Below, in pieces: positions 36,890-48,500 of a DNA stretch of 64,000 nucleotides; position 1 is the stretch's first letter; each line of letters starts with the position of its first letter. The DNA comes from Malus domestica (lineage: Eukaryota > Streptophyta > Magnoliopsida > Rosales > Rosaceae): NCBI RefSeq assembly GCF_042453785.1, contig NC_091669.1, forward strand, positions 17,777,001 through 17,841,000, in the 5' to 3' direction. Both the position numbers and the translations under genes were made by a program. Below the pieces are notes generated by a model. The model was not told the origin of the DNA. It searched no databases and saw only the letters and a list, made by a program, of their open reading frames with translations.

Positions 36890-37440
36890 TTTTCTTTCTT
36901 TTTTCTTTTGAACTTTATTTAATTTCTTATGTAATTTCTTATGTTTTTTTCTTTTTTTAGGTTTGAACTTTATTTAATTTCTTATGTAATTTTTATGTTA
37001 TTTCTTATTTATTTTTAAAACTTTATTTATTTTGTACTTTATTTAAACACATGAAATAAGATTACATAAACTCACCAAATAAATTTAAAAACAAAACACA
37101 CTACATAGAATTACATAAACTCACCAAATAAATAGAATTACATAAACTCACCAAATAAATTTAAAAACAAAACACACTACATAGAATTACATAAACTCAC
37201 CAAATAAATAGAATTACATAAACTCACCAAATAAACTTAAAAACAAAACACACTACATAGAATAAATAGAATTACATAAACTCACCAAATAAACTTAAAA
37301 ACAAAACACACTACATAGAATTACATAAACTCACCAAATACATAGAATTACATAAACTCACCAAATACATAGAATTACATAAACTCACTAAATAAACTTA
37401 AAAACAAAACACACTACATAGAATTACATAAACTTTAAAA
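36890..37440. repeat. Minisatellite between the two transposon genes
   Basis: From about 37040 the phrase ATTACATAAACTCACCAAAT recurs about ten times, alternating with AAACTTAAAAACAAAACACA and CTACATAGA in a period of about 30 to 70 bp. On the left a TTTATTTAATTTCTTATG motif repeats. It lies exactly between the two convergent stop codons, where it may form the shared 3' ends. Confidence 0.8.
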
Positions 37441-37474
37441 AAATACAATTTATTCTTCAACCACAAGCCTCATT

Positions 37475-38887
37475 CTAATTATCTTCGCCTTCATGCAATC
37501 CCCACTGGTGCTCAATCAAGTCATTCTGGCGGGTTACGTGCCAGTATGGCTCTTGCACATTAGTGTAACGTTGAACGATCAATTCATTGTAACGTCCATC
37601 GCGTTCCAACGGCTCGTGTTGCACTGGATCTTCGGTCCCATCATGAGCACAATAGATACGTGTTCTTGAGTTGTTCATCGGATCCGGCTCATATTCATCG
37701 ACGCCATCATAATCATACTCATCTTCAACAATCATGTTGTGGAGAATAATACATGTCATCATGATGGATCGAAGAGCCTCGACATCAAACATTCTAGTTG
37801 CAGCCCTGATAATCGCCCAACGAGCTTGCAGGATACCAAAACAACGCTCGACATCCTTCCTACACCCTTCTTGACATTTTGCAAAGTGTTTTTCCTTTTC
37901 AGTCTGTGGATGTGGCACTGTTTTGACAAATGTTGACCACCTTGGGTAAATGCCATCTGCAAGGTAGTATGATCCCTCGTATTGGGTACCATTAATGGTA
38001 TATGTGCATCTCGGCGAGTTTCCTTGCAGCAGTTCGTCGAACACTGGGGATTGGGCAAGGACATTTAAGTCATTCTGAGCTCCTGGAACACCAAAAAAAG
38101 CATGCCAAATCCATGTATCAAATGAAGCCACCGCTTCCAAAATGATGCTTTTGGCTCCTTTTCTGTTGCCATATGCTCCTTGCCACGCACTTGGACAGTT
38201 TTTCCAAGTCCAGTGCATGCAGTCCATGCTTCCAATCATGCTAGGGAAGCCTCGCATCTCACCCTTCCTCAGAAGCCTTCGCATGTCCCTTGGCGTGGGT
38301 GTCCGGAGGTACTCATTGGTGTAGAGGGCTTCAATTGCAGAGCAAAAACGCATCAGGGACTCCAAAACAGTTGTTTTTCCCATCCTCGCGATCTCATCCA
38401 CTTGATCTGCAGATGCTCCATATGCAAGCATTCGCAAGGATGCCGTAATTTTTTGCTCGGGAATGAGACCTAGAACATGAAAAGCATCCTCTTTTTGCAC
38501 AAAGTATGAATCATGGTTGCAAATATCACTCATGATTTTGTTGAACAAATTTCGTTGCATTCTAAAACGCCGTCTAAAAATATGATCAGGAAATATGCTA
38601 TTGGGAATAAAATAATCTTCCAATAGATTTTTACCTCGTTTTTCCCTTTTTCTATCGAGGTTTGCAACACGTCTTGGTTTGGCTATCTGACCCACGGCTT
38701 CCATGACACGGCGGGAATGTGAGGCCTTCTGCCTTCTATGGTGATCATCCTCATCCTCCTCCATGAAGAAAGCCTCATCTCCACCTCCACTTCCACCTTC
38801 CTCGAGATTGGCCAATTCTGCCTGTTGTGCCAACAACCTTTGTTGTTGCTCCTGCAACTGTTTATACACCCTTCTTGAAGAAGACAT
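37475..38887 (-). CDS. PIF/Harbinger DDE transposase, intact
   Basis: A single uninterrupted frame of 470 codons starts at the ATG at 38887. A Gln-rich start is followed by an acidic patch (about 37-48), a basic region (KRGKNLLEDYF), a helix-turn-helix-like segment (about 142-180), then the DDE_Tnp_4 nuclease core. The three acidic residues are Asp222 (GSMDCMHW), Asp311 (YYLADGIYP) and Glu347 (KDVERCFGILQ), at the usual spacing. The enzyme cuts and pastes DNA with TTA/TAA targets, matching the flanks seen here. No stop or frameshift is visible, so the protein could be active. It would also be able to act on non-autonomous relatives such as the one at 20704. A TATA motif sits near 38984-38989 on this strand. 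Confidence 0.95.
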   Translation of the reverse strand: MSSSRRVYKQLQEQQQRLLAQQAELANLEEGGSGGGDEAFFMEEDEDDHHRRQKASHSRRVMEAVGQIAKPRRVANLDRKREKRGKNLLEDYFIPNSIFPDHIFRRRFRMQRNLFNKIMSDICNHDSYFVQKEDAFHVLGLIPEQKITASLRMLAYGASADQVDEIARMGKTTVLESLMRFCSAIEALYTNEYLRTPTPRDMRRLLRKGEMRGFPSMIGSMDCMHWTWKNCPSAWQGAYGNRKGAKSIILEAVASFDTWIWHAFFGVPGAQNDLNVLAQSPVFDELLQGNSPRCTYTINGTQYEGSYYLADGIYPRWSTFVKTVPHPQTEKEKHFAKCQEGCRKDVERCFGILQARWAIIRAATRMFDVEALRSIMMTCIILHNMIVEDEYDYDGVDEYEPDPMNNSRTRIYCAHDGTEDPVQHEPLERDGRYNELIVQRYTNVQEPYWHVTRQNDLIEHQWGLHEGEDN

Positions 38888-38983
38888 TGTAATAAGAACT
38901 TAAGATTTGAAAACGATGAACAAGGATTCTGAGCTAAAAAGAAGGATTGAGCTTGGTGTGAGGATGGATGTAGGGATGTAGGG

Positions 38984-38989
38984 TTTATA
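38984..38989 (-). promoter_or_regulatory. TATA box of the transposase gene
   Basis: TATAAA on the minus strand, about 97 bases before the transposase ATG, mirrors the TATA box of the Myb-like gene at the opposite end of the element. Confidence 0.5.
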
Positions 38990-39021
38990 TGGACAAAAAA
39001 AAAAAAGGATGAGGTTCTGGA

Positions 39022-39345
39022 CAATGCCACGTGGTACTACGTGATTGGTTGAAAATCTTATCGAAATCTTAGCTAAATTATTGTAAACCGGAAGTGACAC
39101 GTGGCATGTCGGGATTGGTCGAAAATATTATCAGAAATCTATCCACAAAATAGTACGTTCAGATAATGACACGTGGCATGACGTGATTGGTTGAAAATCT
39201 TATCGAAATCTTGGCTAAATTATTGTAAAACGGAAGTGACACGTGGCGTGTCGAGATTGGTTGAAAATCTTAGCGGAAATCTATTCACAAAATAGTACGT
39301 TCAGATAATGACATGTGGCGTGACGAGATTGGTTAAAAATCCTAT
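39022..39345. repeat. Tandem subterminal repeat at the right end of the PIF/Harbinger element
   Basis: GTGATTGGTTGAAAATCTTA, ACACGTGGC and AAATAGTACGTTCAGATAAT recur with a period of about 140 bp, just over two copies, each copy with two diverged half-units. The repeated CACGTGGCATG core could be a transposase site or plant G-box-like motif. Confidence 0.75.
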
Positions 39346-39602
39346 CCGAAATTAAAACTATTTTATTTTTTTATTCTTTTAGACAAAATTTAAAAATATC
39401 TTAAATGGGCTGGGTGCCAGCGCATTTTGTAGGGATGGAGATCGTTTGTGCCAGCGTATTTTTTCACTAGGTGCCAGCGCATTTTTTTAGGGGTGGAGAT
39501 GCATTGGCCTATTAATGTTCATTGGAGTATGTTACTGTTCATTTGAGTGGATAAATGCGCTGGGTGCTGGCGCAAAGTCCTTAGGGGTGGAATTGCTCTT
39601 AG

Positions 39603-40201
39603 TATCTTTTATTGAAATTATTTATGTAATCGGTTATACTACGGTTTTTATTTAAATTGTTTTAATTTGAAATTGTGTATGAATTGAAATTCAAGAACTA
39701 ACACTAAAAGTCCTATTCTGCTAAACTCTATGATCTAAGAAATTTTCATCACTCACTGGTTGATATTAATCCAACGGTGAAAGGGAAAGTAGAAATTTTC
39801 GTTACTCACTGTTGATCTTAATCTAACGGCAAAAAAATATATATAATAATAAACTTATCGTTAAACTAAGGTCGAATAATGATTGACTCTTATTTTCTGG
39901 GAATTGTTATTAGCACTCCAAAAATATCATTCTACACTCCAAACTTTCTATATTAGGAAAGAAAAATACACTTGTGAGGAGTGTTGAATGAAATTTTTAG
40001 AATGACAATAATACTTCCCTATTTTCTTAAACCATTAAGTTTGAGAGAATAAGATTGCTAATTATGTCAGAAAAATAAAATAAGGTGGTGAAGTTAACAC
40101 TTGGCCAATATACAATTCACGGTCGAATAATAAATTAATTTTTAGGATTATGAGGTTACGAAATCACATGCATGAGGTTGCAGCTCATCTGCCTAATTAT
40201 C
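39603..40201. other. Intergenic, A+T-rich
   Basis: No gene seen. CACTCACTGGTTGATATTAATCC and a diverged copy CACTCACTGTTGATCTTAATC lie about 60 bases apart (39753 and 39812). Confidence 0.3.
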
Positions 40202-40206
40202 ATTTT

Positions 40207-42360
40207 TGACACACCCCGACCCTAAAATCAAGGCGTGCTGGCCGTCACGTGGGTGTGACGTAACCAAAAGTGCGACGCGGAAGCAAAAAGGTAAAAGAAA
40301 TATGAAGGAATAAAAACCAACTACTAGCATTAATATCCAACTAACATGCTAGAGTGAGTTTAAGTTTGAAACACACATAATCAAAGCATAAGCACTAGGT
40401 GCAGTCAAGTAGGACCATTACTAATTTACAACACCCGAAGGTGAGTCCTACATTTAAGTAGTCTGTCAGAACGCCGTGGAAATCCTCGTGAGCCACCAAC
40501 ACTGCTAACTAGAACCTGGAGGGGCGCAAAACAAGATTGAGTGTGTCAGTAAAACAAAGTTTTTCGAAAATATTTCATTTAACAACACTTCTAACCCCTC
40601 GCTGTAAAACTTGTATACTTTCCCAGAAAATAGTATATATATAACCATATATAACAGCAAATAACTCAAATCACAAGTCTTTAACACTTTTTAGGAAAAA
40701 TATGACATGCTATGCTTCAAAACATAATAAGGATGTAACAATATAACAGGTGAAATAAGGAATCAACCGGAGACTCTGCAGCTGTCCTGTACGGCTAATT
40801 CTATAGCTTAATATCCAATCCAGCCGGAGTCACCAATTGTGACATGTACGGCACTACTCTGCACACAAGTCGGAACTACTTGTATTAGTCTGTACGACAA
40901 GAATGGTGTAATAATACGCTCTAGTGCTTATCTCATCAACAACTGTATAATAATCTAAAGTCACCTACAAGTCGGAACCACCTCTAATGGTCTGTACGAC
41001 ATACACCTACTTGGATCCAAGGTGAACGTGTGGTGCGAGGTGAATAATATAAGCACTAACACCGGGGGTGCAGGTTATGAGCTCTCAACATAAATCACAT
41101 CAAACAATAAATCACATGAACAACATAAAACTGACCTGATACTCACATGTGCGTCCACATCACCATTTAACATATATGCATCAAATACTAGTTCATATAT
41201 TTCATATAATATGCATGCATGACATTTTAAAACATACTTTCATTTAAATTCAATTTCTGGGAAAAATCAGTAGTATATAGGTATATACAGAAAATAACTG
41301 CCCACTCACTGGTAAGTCGAAGGGTCGTAACCTTCGTGACGCCCTTGAATGCGCTCGTCCTCGGGATAGGTCTCACCTAAATGCGAAACAACTATAAAAA
41401 AGTTAGTTTAAAGCACATAACTAACAATATGTAATAACTTCTCATACGATGCTCAATTTGGGTATATGAATATACCACAGTGACCTACTCGACGTCACGG
41501 ACGTCAAGATATTTTTAGAATAATATTTCAACGTCGCACGCTCCCCCACGCGCCGGGAGAGGCACGGTGCTACGCACCCCCATGCGCGTCATCCTCTACC
41601 TCCAGATGCCGGAAAATCTCGCCAGCGCCGGAAACTGGGCAGACCTGCAATCGCCCTTTTCTCGCTCGATTTTGCACCATTTTCCACGAAATTTTCACCA
41701 AAACTTCACAAATTTCAAGAGGAAGAAGGCTATACCTTTTAAAACTTCCAAATCCTTCGAAAACTCGTCGGAATAATTTCACCAAAACCGGCCACCTTCA
41801 AACTAGGGCTTCCCAACGTCCAAAACTTCCAAACGAACGTCCCCAAGCTTTGTGGGAACCTCCTAGAGCTCACTGTGAGCTTGGATTGTCCTAAAAACCA
41901 ACCATTACGAAGTTCGTGAACAGTGATATCAAACGGGGTTACGGTTTCGACGTGATTTCGAGGGTTTCCAGTTCTAAAAGTAGTACCAATCAATTCAGGA
42001 GGTTGTAAGGATGAAGGAACTCACCTTTTTGACGTCGATCTGCGAAGTTTTGAGGGGTTTAGTTCCTTGTCCGTACAAGTTCGAAAGAGTGAGAGAGAGA
42101 GAGAGAGATAACTGAGAGGGATGAGAGATAGAGAGTACGGGGTGAGTGTGTACGTGTGTCCTCTGTGTGTGTGTGGTCCAACCAATTCAAACCACAAGCC
42201 AAAAATTCTTTAAGTCCTTAGTTCACTTTAGGTCAAACTTTAACAATATTACAAAATTAATCCAACTTAAATAAGTCACATGTAAGTCACCACTTGACGA
42301 CCAAGGACAAATTCGTAAGTTCACATCCTCGAATATGAAATTCCGGGACGGGCTGTGACA
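40207..42360. mobile_element. Solo LTR (2.15 kb), same family as the 3.3-kb one, perfect 5-bp duplication
   Basis: Ends are TGACACACCCCGACCC and GGGACGGGCTGTGACA, with ATTTT on both sides (40202-40206 and 42361-42365). It shares with the LTR at 25933 the repeated CAAGTCGGAA(C)...GGTCTGTACGACA palindromes (40864, 40971) and the ACTTGGATCCAAGGTG box. It lacks the tandem array and CA run, which explains part of the size difference. The ORFs seen in it are short and not conserved. A GA run lies at 42089-42108. Confidence 0.88.
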
Positions 42361-42365
42361 ATTTT

Positions 42366-44619
42366 GGCATGTAATATATCGTGGAAATTTTGGCTCTTCA
42401 GATTGAAATATTTATAGGCTATTTAATAACTATTTTATTTTTAGTATTTATATTTTTTTTAATAAACGATAGCATTATTGAGTTAAATTGTCAAATGTTA
42501 GGAGGAAGTAGAATCAACAGGATCGAATCGGTACTAGAGTGCATAGACATTATTGTTTTCCGACATTGTGGTAAAGTGTCATCTGCTTGAAAATTTGTTT
42601 GATACTTACTTTTAGTTTTCAATTTTAACTGAAAACAAAAAATTGAAGACCAAATTTAGAAAATAAAAAAAAAGTAGCTTTTAGTTTAAAATAAATAAAT
42701 TAACATCTTATTTGGTGATGCTTTAAATACGTCATGTTTAATCATGATATATTTATATAAAGAAAGTGTATAAAAGTCATTTATCTTTTTTTAAATCCCT
42801 CCTTCCTTTTAGTATCTTTATGTAAGTAAACATGACCCTAGTGCATTTTATCCATTGTTTATCAAAATCAATAATGTCAATTTCTAAACAGTTTTGATGC
42901 CTTCATTCATTATTCACGCTGGTATAGTGCTAACTGGTGACGTCGAGATGCATGCCTGATGGCTGTTCCGTCGCTTCATGTGTCACGCCTTTCGATTCAG
43001 ATTTTTATTTAAGAACAAACAATATTAACTAGATTAAGAGTGGAGGAGTGAGTTTAAGCTTAAAAATTGATGAACAATAATGTAGTTCAAATTCACATTT
43101 CGCAATAATCGAACCTAAAACATCTCACTTAAAAATAATAAAAATACATCTAAATCATAGTATTAAGTAACTTTTCAATTTGATTTGTTCTATCAAATAA
43201 ATAAACTAATGAAAGTCACTAAAGAAGTCGGGAAGGCAAATTATTGTGATGTATGACGTTGTTGGAGCCCGCATGGGTTTAAGTTGACTTTAGATGACTT
43301 TTTATATATAAAGCTAACAATCTTTTTTGGGGTCACAAACTTCACTACAAAATTTTGAACAAATTTTTTTAACAGAAATCTAAAATAATGCACCCAATAA
43401 TGCAGGGATATTTTTATCATTTTAATAGTGTTTTTAATAATTAATTTTTTTGTACAGTTTTTTTTTTTTTTTAAATTAGTATCTCACAATAGGCTAACAA
43501 TAATGTGATTCAATCCGTTATTCATTAAATATTATTTTCTCTATTTTTAAACACTTTCAAAACATCTTAAAAAGTGTGTAATACCGGTTATAAAAAATGT
43601 CTTTCGCATGCGCATAATAATGTGTTTAAATTAGTTGTCAAATGATTGTTTTTTTTTTTGAACAAATGATATTATCTCTACTAAGAGGGATGAGGTGGGC
43701 TTAGCCTCACAATGGGCTAGCAATAATGTGATTCAATCAATTGTTTATTAAATATTATGTTCTCTATTCTTAATGTAAATTCAATAGAATGTAGATGGAA
43801 ATTGAAAGATCGATTTCTAGCATGATCTAAGATTATTCATTTACTTCAAATATCTGACTTTCCTTTTGTAATTTCACGCATATAAATACATTTAAAACGT
43901 GTAAGTCACGCGTAGCACGCTGTGATTCAAAAACTGTCTTCTGCATGCACGTGAGCGCGTGCATGAAGGCTATTAGAAGAACAAGCGAGGGAAAAAGAAA
44001 AATATTCCAATCCAATCAACCATGCAAAGTTAGGTATTGTCTTATTTCTTCAATCTCCTACTGTTGGAAAACAAATATTTGCAGTTATATTTTGGGTAGT
44101 GATTTTGGTTCTCTTGTTTTAACGAACTTAGGATGATATTGTATCGACTTGGTCATTTGCTTATGTGTGTGACACTGACCATGTTCTCATTTTTGCATGA
44201 CCGCTCATTTCCTTGCCTTTTGACTTATTACAACATAGCAACGTTTTTTGCAGCAATTACAACGGTTGTTTGGATGTGAGGTTTGATGTTTGGGTTTTTC
44301 GTACTTTGGGCTTCAACTTAGGTTTGATGTAAGGTTTAATGAAATGCATTCTCCTTGCCAAAAAAAAAAAAAAGTTGTTTGTGAACACTTGTGTATAATG
44401 CACTTTTCCACTCGTAAAGCACTTATTTTGGTAAAATTAGCTCATTATAAACATGTATAATTTTTTTTTATTTACTAAAAGTTCCAGTGCTTCTCTGAGA
44501 GCAGTTTCACCCCTCAAGGCAATTGGGCAATAGATAATCATTGCTTTAGTGAATAGTAACTGCTCCAATATATCTTTCGTAAAATGAGTTGCTAACAATT
44601 GCTATTAAAAATTTGATAA
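42366..44619. other. Long intergenic region with repeat debris, no gene
   Basis: A+T-rich. Bases 43476-43545 and 43708-43770 are diverged direct copies of CTAACAATAATGTGATTCAATC plus flanks. A sequence ending in a run of 13 A at 44360-44372 may be the 3' end of a retroposed transcript. None of the open frames resembles a known protein. Confidence 0.35.
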
Positions 44620-44624
44620 AAAAT

Positions 44625-44785
44625 AAGGAACTTTAACGAAAAACTACTGGTGCTATTCACTTTAATGAAAAACCACATTTTTACGCTAAAAAGTCAATCT
44701 TAATACTATTCACTTTACCTTTTATTTTGTCATTATCCTTAAAATTCAAAATTTTCAAACCCTTTTCATTAGTTTTCTTAAAAAA
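44625..44785. mobile_element. Short repeat/MITE of the AACTTTAACGAAAA type
   Basis: GGAACTTTAACGAAAAACTAC, then TTCACTTTAATGAAAAACCAC, a CTATTCACTTTACC block and TTTTCATTAGTTTTCTT follow one another. I recognise this order from a dispersed short repeat common in dicot genomes; the assignment rests on memory. Ends are approximate. Confidence 0.45.
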
Positions 44786-45180
44786 TAATATTATTATTTC
44801 TCTTTCCTCCTCCCCCCTTTCTCTCTCTCCTTCTCCTTTCTCTGTTGCTTCCCGTCTTCTGCCACCCCTCACCGACGAAATCTAACAATCCAAACCCACC
44901 CCCACTCCACACACGCACCCCAAAATTACCAACTCTCTTGCTGGACTCCCCGCACAGTCAGTAATCCTAAGGTCAGACAAGTCAAGTTCTTCGCTTCACC
45001 CAAGCCCATTGCCTCCTCCTCCTCTCCTCCTGTCACTGACACTCGGGCGTAGGGTCGTGAAAAGATTGCCTGGTTGAGCAATCCATCCGCTATAGGCCCA
45101 TCAATTGCTCAAATTTTTGTTATGGGCTAGAGCAAGATTTTCCCTTTTTGCCTTGGCAGTTTCATGTCGGTTGGCGATGC

Positions 45181-45270
45181 TTTAAAAAGCACTTCTACGA
45201 CTCATAAACATTTTAAAGTTTTTCAATCAAAAAGCAAAATCATTTTTTATTTTCAGAACCACTTTTAGCC
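45181..45270. repeat. Truncated relative of the Tourist-like MITE at 33.5 kb
   Basis: TTTAAAAAGCACTTCTACGA and ACATTTTAAAGTTTTTC resemble AAAAAGCATTTCTACAACC and CACTTGAAAGTTTTTC at 33675-33717. Neither end of the element is preserved. Confidence 0.5.
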
Positions 45271-45594
45271 CTATCTTGAAGGTCGACTAAAAAAAAAAAA
45301 AAAAAAAAAAAAACCCACAAATTGGGCTTGGAACTTGAAAGGTCCAAACGGTTATGTCACTACGTAATACTTTTGGGCCTTCACCGGCACAGTAACCGAA
45401 GCCCAACACTATCTGTAGACAGGTTCAGGTCTCGGAAACTACATCTCTTTTTAACTGTTTTATTTCAACAGCCACTCTCTCTCTCTCTCTCTCGTTGTTC
45501 GCCCTGAAAAAGCTCAGACCTTTAAGAGGAACAGAGGCTGCAAAATTCCCCAATTTATTTTCTAGGGCTTCATTCAATCTTGAGCTCCATCGCC

Positions 45595-48500
45595 ATGTAC
45601 AAGGCAGCCTCCCGACTCAGGTCCCTCAAGGTCAGTCCCAAACTGCCGCCTCCCAAACCCTAATATTCTGCTCCGTTTCCGATGCATTGTAAACCAAATG
45701 GGATTTGTGCTGTGAGATCTGCGTTTATCTTTTCTAGGTTTTTGTTTCCTGGATTTTTCAACGATTGTATGACGAAATTTGGGTATTATTTTATTGATTG
45801 ATGCGAATTTATAGCATTTTTGTGTATTGATTGATGCGAATAAAATGGAAAATACGGTCCTCGTGATTTATGTGTATTTTTCTTGATTAAAATGAGGAAT
45901 TGAGTTTCTAGTATTTGGTTTTTGTTGGGCATATATGATATTGTCTATTTTTAATTTGATTGATAAATATCGTAGAGTTAGATTTTCTGAGTATAATTTG
46001 TAAGGAGCAATTTAGGGTTGTTGCTGGATGCGAAATGCCGTTGTTCTTAATTTTTATACATAGTGATAGTGTCGTTGACTGTTCCCTGACGTGAATGTGT
46101 CCGAGCAGGGCCGTGGAAATTTGGGGGCCACCCGGTTTGCAACAAGTGCAGCTGTATCGAAGCCATCCTCAGGCGGTCTCTTTAGTTGGCTGACCGGGGA
46201 GAGCTCAAGTGCTCTTCCTCCGTTGGAAACCCAGCTCCCAGGTGTTAACCTCCCTCCTCCAGTACCTGATTATGTTGAACCAAGCAAAACTCAGATTACA
46301 ACTCTTTCTAATGGTGTCAAAATAGCTTCTGAAACTTCAACGGTATGTAATACAGTGTAGCTAAACTTTTCTTTTCTTGTACAGCCTTCTCATTTTACCG
46401 CTCAGTCTTGTTGATTAATTTTGGTTCTTTTTGTGTTGAGTATTCAGAGTCCTGCAGCGTCCATTGGAATATATGTGGATTCTGGTTCCATATACGAGAC
46501 ACCAGTATCCAGTGGTGCCTCACACTTGCTAGAACGATTGGCTTTTAAGAGTACAACCAACCGGAGCCACTTACGCATTGTGAGAGAAGTGGAAGCAATC
46601 GGTGGTCACATAGGAGCCAGTGCCTCTAGGGAGCAAATGGGATATACTTTTGATGCCATCAAGACCTATGTTCCCCAGATGGTGGAACTGCTTGTTGACT
46701 CTGTGAGGAATCCTGCCTTCTTGGAATGGGAAGTCAATGAAGAGGTAAAGTTTCTGTTTCTTAAATATTCTGTCAAAGTTACTAGACATCCATTTAGGAT
46801 TCTTTGGGCAAAAAATCTGTTGCATTCATATACCTTTCTATAGTTAGTTATTAAAATCTCCCTCTTTGGTAAGATGGGAGGAGTTGGGGTGGTAGAGGTT
46901 GTCTTCCGTTTAATTTAGTATTTCCAGTTTGAAAAAAAAAAAAAAAAAAACCAGGACTTTTTGACATAGTCCTTTGCTGAGAATAAGTTTGCGCACTTGA
47001 AAGAGATAAGTTTGATTGAATTTGGGAGGTTTAGCAGAGGAAAAGTTTCAGCTCACAGTGAAATTATTGATGAACTTCTTAAAAGTAATTGTCTTTACAT
47101 GTCTATTTATGTCTGCAAATGCGATCAAAGAAGTTTTGTAGTTTGGGTATTCATACATGGCGATTTGTTGTCAATTTCTGTAATTGTTCCGTCGTTCTTA
47201 TTTCAGTTCACTTAATCTTTATACAGCTCAAAAAAGTGCGGGCAGAGATTGGAGAACTCTCAAAGAATCCCCAGGGCTTACTGTTGGAGGCAATTCATTC
47301 TGCTGGTTATTCTGGTGCATTGGCTAATCCTCTTTTGGCTTCTGAAGCATCACTGAACAGATTGAATGGCAGCATCTTGGAGCAGTTCATTGCTGTAAGA
47401 TCATAAACTTATAAATACTGCGTACTCATGCTTATCCCTTATCCTAAAATTCAATACTGCATGCAGTGTAGTTGTTATTTATTCAAATGAATAACTTAGT
47501 TTTTTTGTTAACTATCTTTTAACCTTGTTCTATCCTTATTTCCTAGTTATGTCTGGTCTGGTGTGGCTACTGACTGGTTGCTGACATGGGAATTTCAGGA
47601 AAATTATACTGCTCCTCGTATAGTTCTTGCAGCATCTGGGGTTGATCATCAGGAGATTGTATCCATTGCTGAACCTCTTCTCTCTGACCTACCGAGTGTG
47701 CCTCGCTATGAGGAGCCACTATCCAAATATGTTGGAGGAGAGTACCGTTATCAAGCTGATACACCGGTTCGTATTTTTATCCATTCAAAAGTTGTTTCTC
47801 CTTTCCTTCGTATTCTCCTCATTGTCTGATACAAAAATGTACGAAATTTTCACGTAAATTATTTAATTTTGTTACTAACATGCTATCTGCTATACTCCTC
47901 ATCGTCCAGGAAACACACGTAGCTCTTGCTTTTGAGGCTCCCGGTGGCTGGCGCGAGGAGAAGCAAGCCATTCTTTTGACAGTTCTCCAGGTTCCACACT
48001 TACTCTCGGAATGCTTAACATAATATTACAGAAATTTGTAGAATCATCTGGGTGTTACTTATTGGTAGGTCATCATAATAAACATTCAAAATGTCATGTC
48101 TAGATGAGTGATGAAAACAATTCTGTATTTGCAGTTGCTTATGGGAGGTGGTGGATCTTTCTCCGCTGGGGGCCCCGGAAAGGGGATGCACTCAAGGCTA
48201 TGTAAGTTTTGCCTAGGTTTCTAGTTTGTTGCTAATTACTGGAGTGCTTGACTATTATTCTTGTTTGGTTGGACATTTTTTTAAAATTTTTATGTAACAA
48301 TCATTATGTTCATTTGACAACAGATCTCCGCGTCTTGAATCAGTATCCAGAGATCCAATCCTTTTCTGCATTCAACAGCATCTTTAATGATTCTGGGTTG
48401 TTTGGTATTTATGCTAGCACTGTAAGGCTCAACCTTGAGTTTTCTATGATTGTAGTTAATGTTGATTTCTGGGGTGAGCATCGCTGCATGTTGGTGTGTA

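Larger units (their letters stand above)
34907..39599. mobile_element. Complete PIF/Harbinger transposon with both genes
   Basis: The 4693-bp element begins GAGCAATTCCAGCGGGG and its reverse-complemented end begins GAGCAATTCCACCCC. TTA flanks both sides (34904-34906 and 39600-39602). Inside are the two genes of this superfamily, facing each other tail to tail: a Myb/SANT-like protein (+) and a DDE transposase (-). Each has a TATA motif roughly 95 bases before its start, close to its own end of the element. The transposase frame is intact; the Myb-like gene shows no ATG. Tandem repeats fill the space between the genes and the right subterminal region. Confidence 0.93.
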
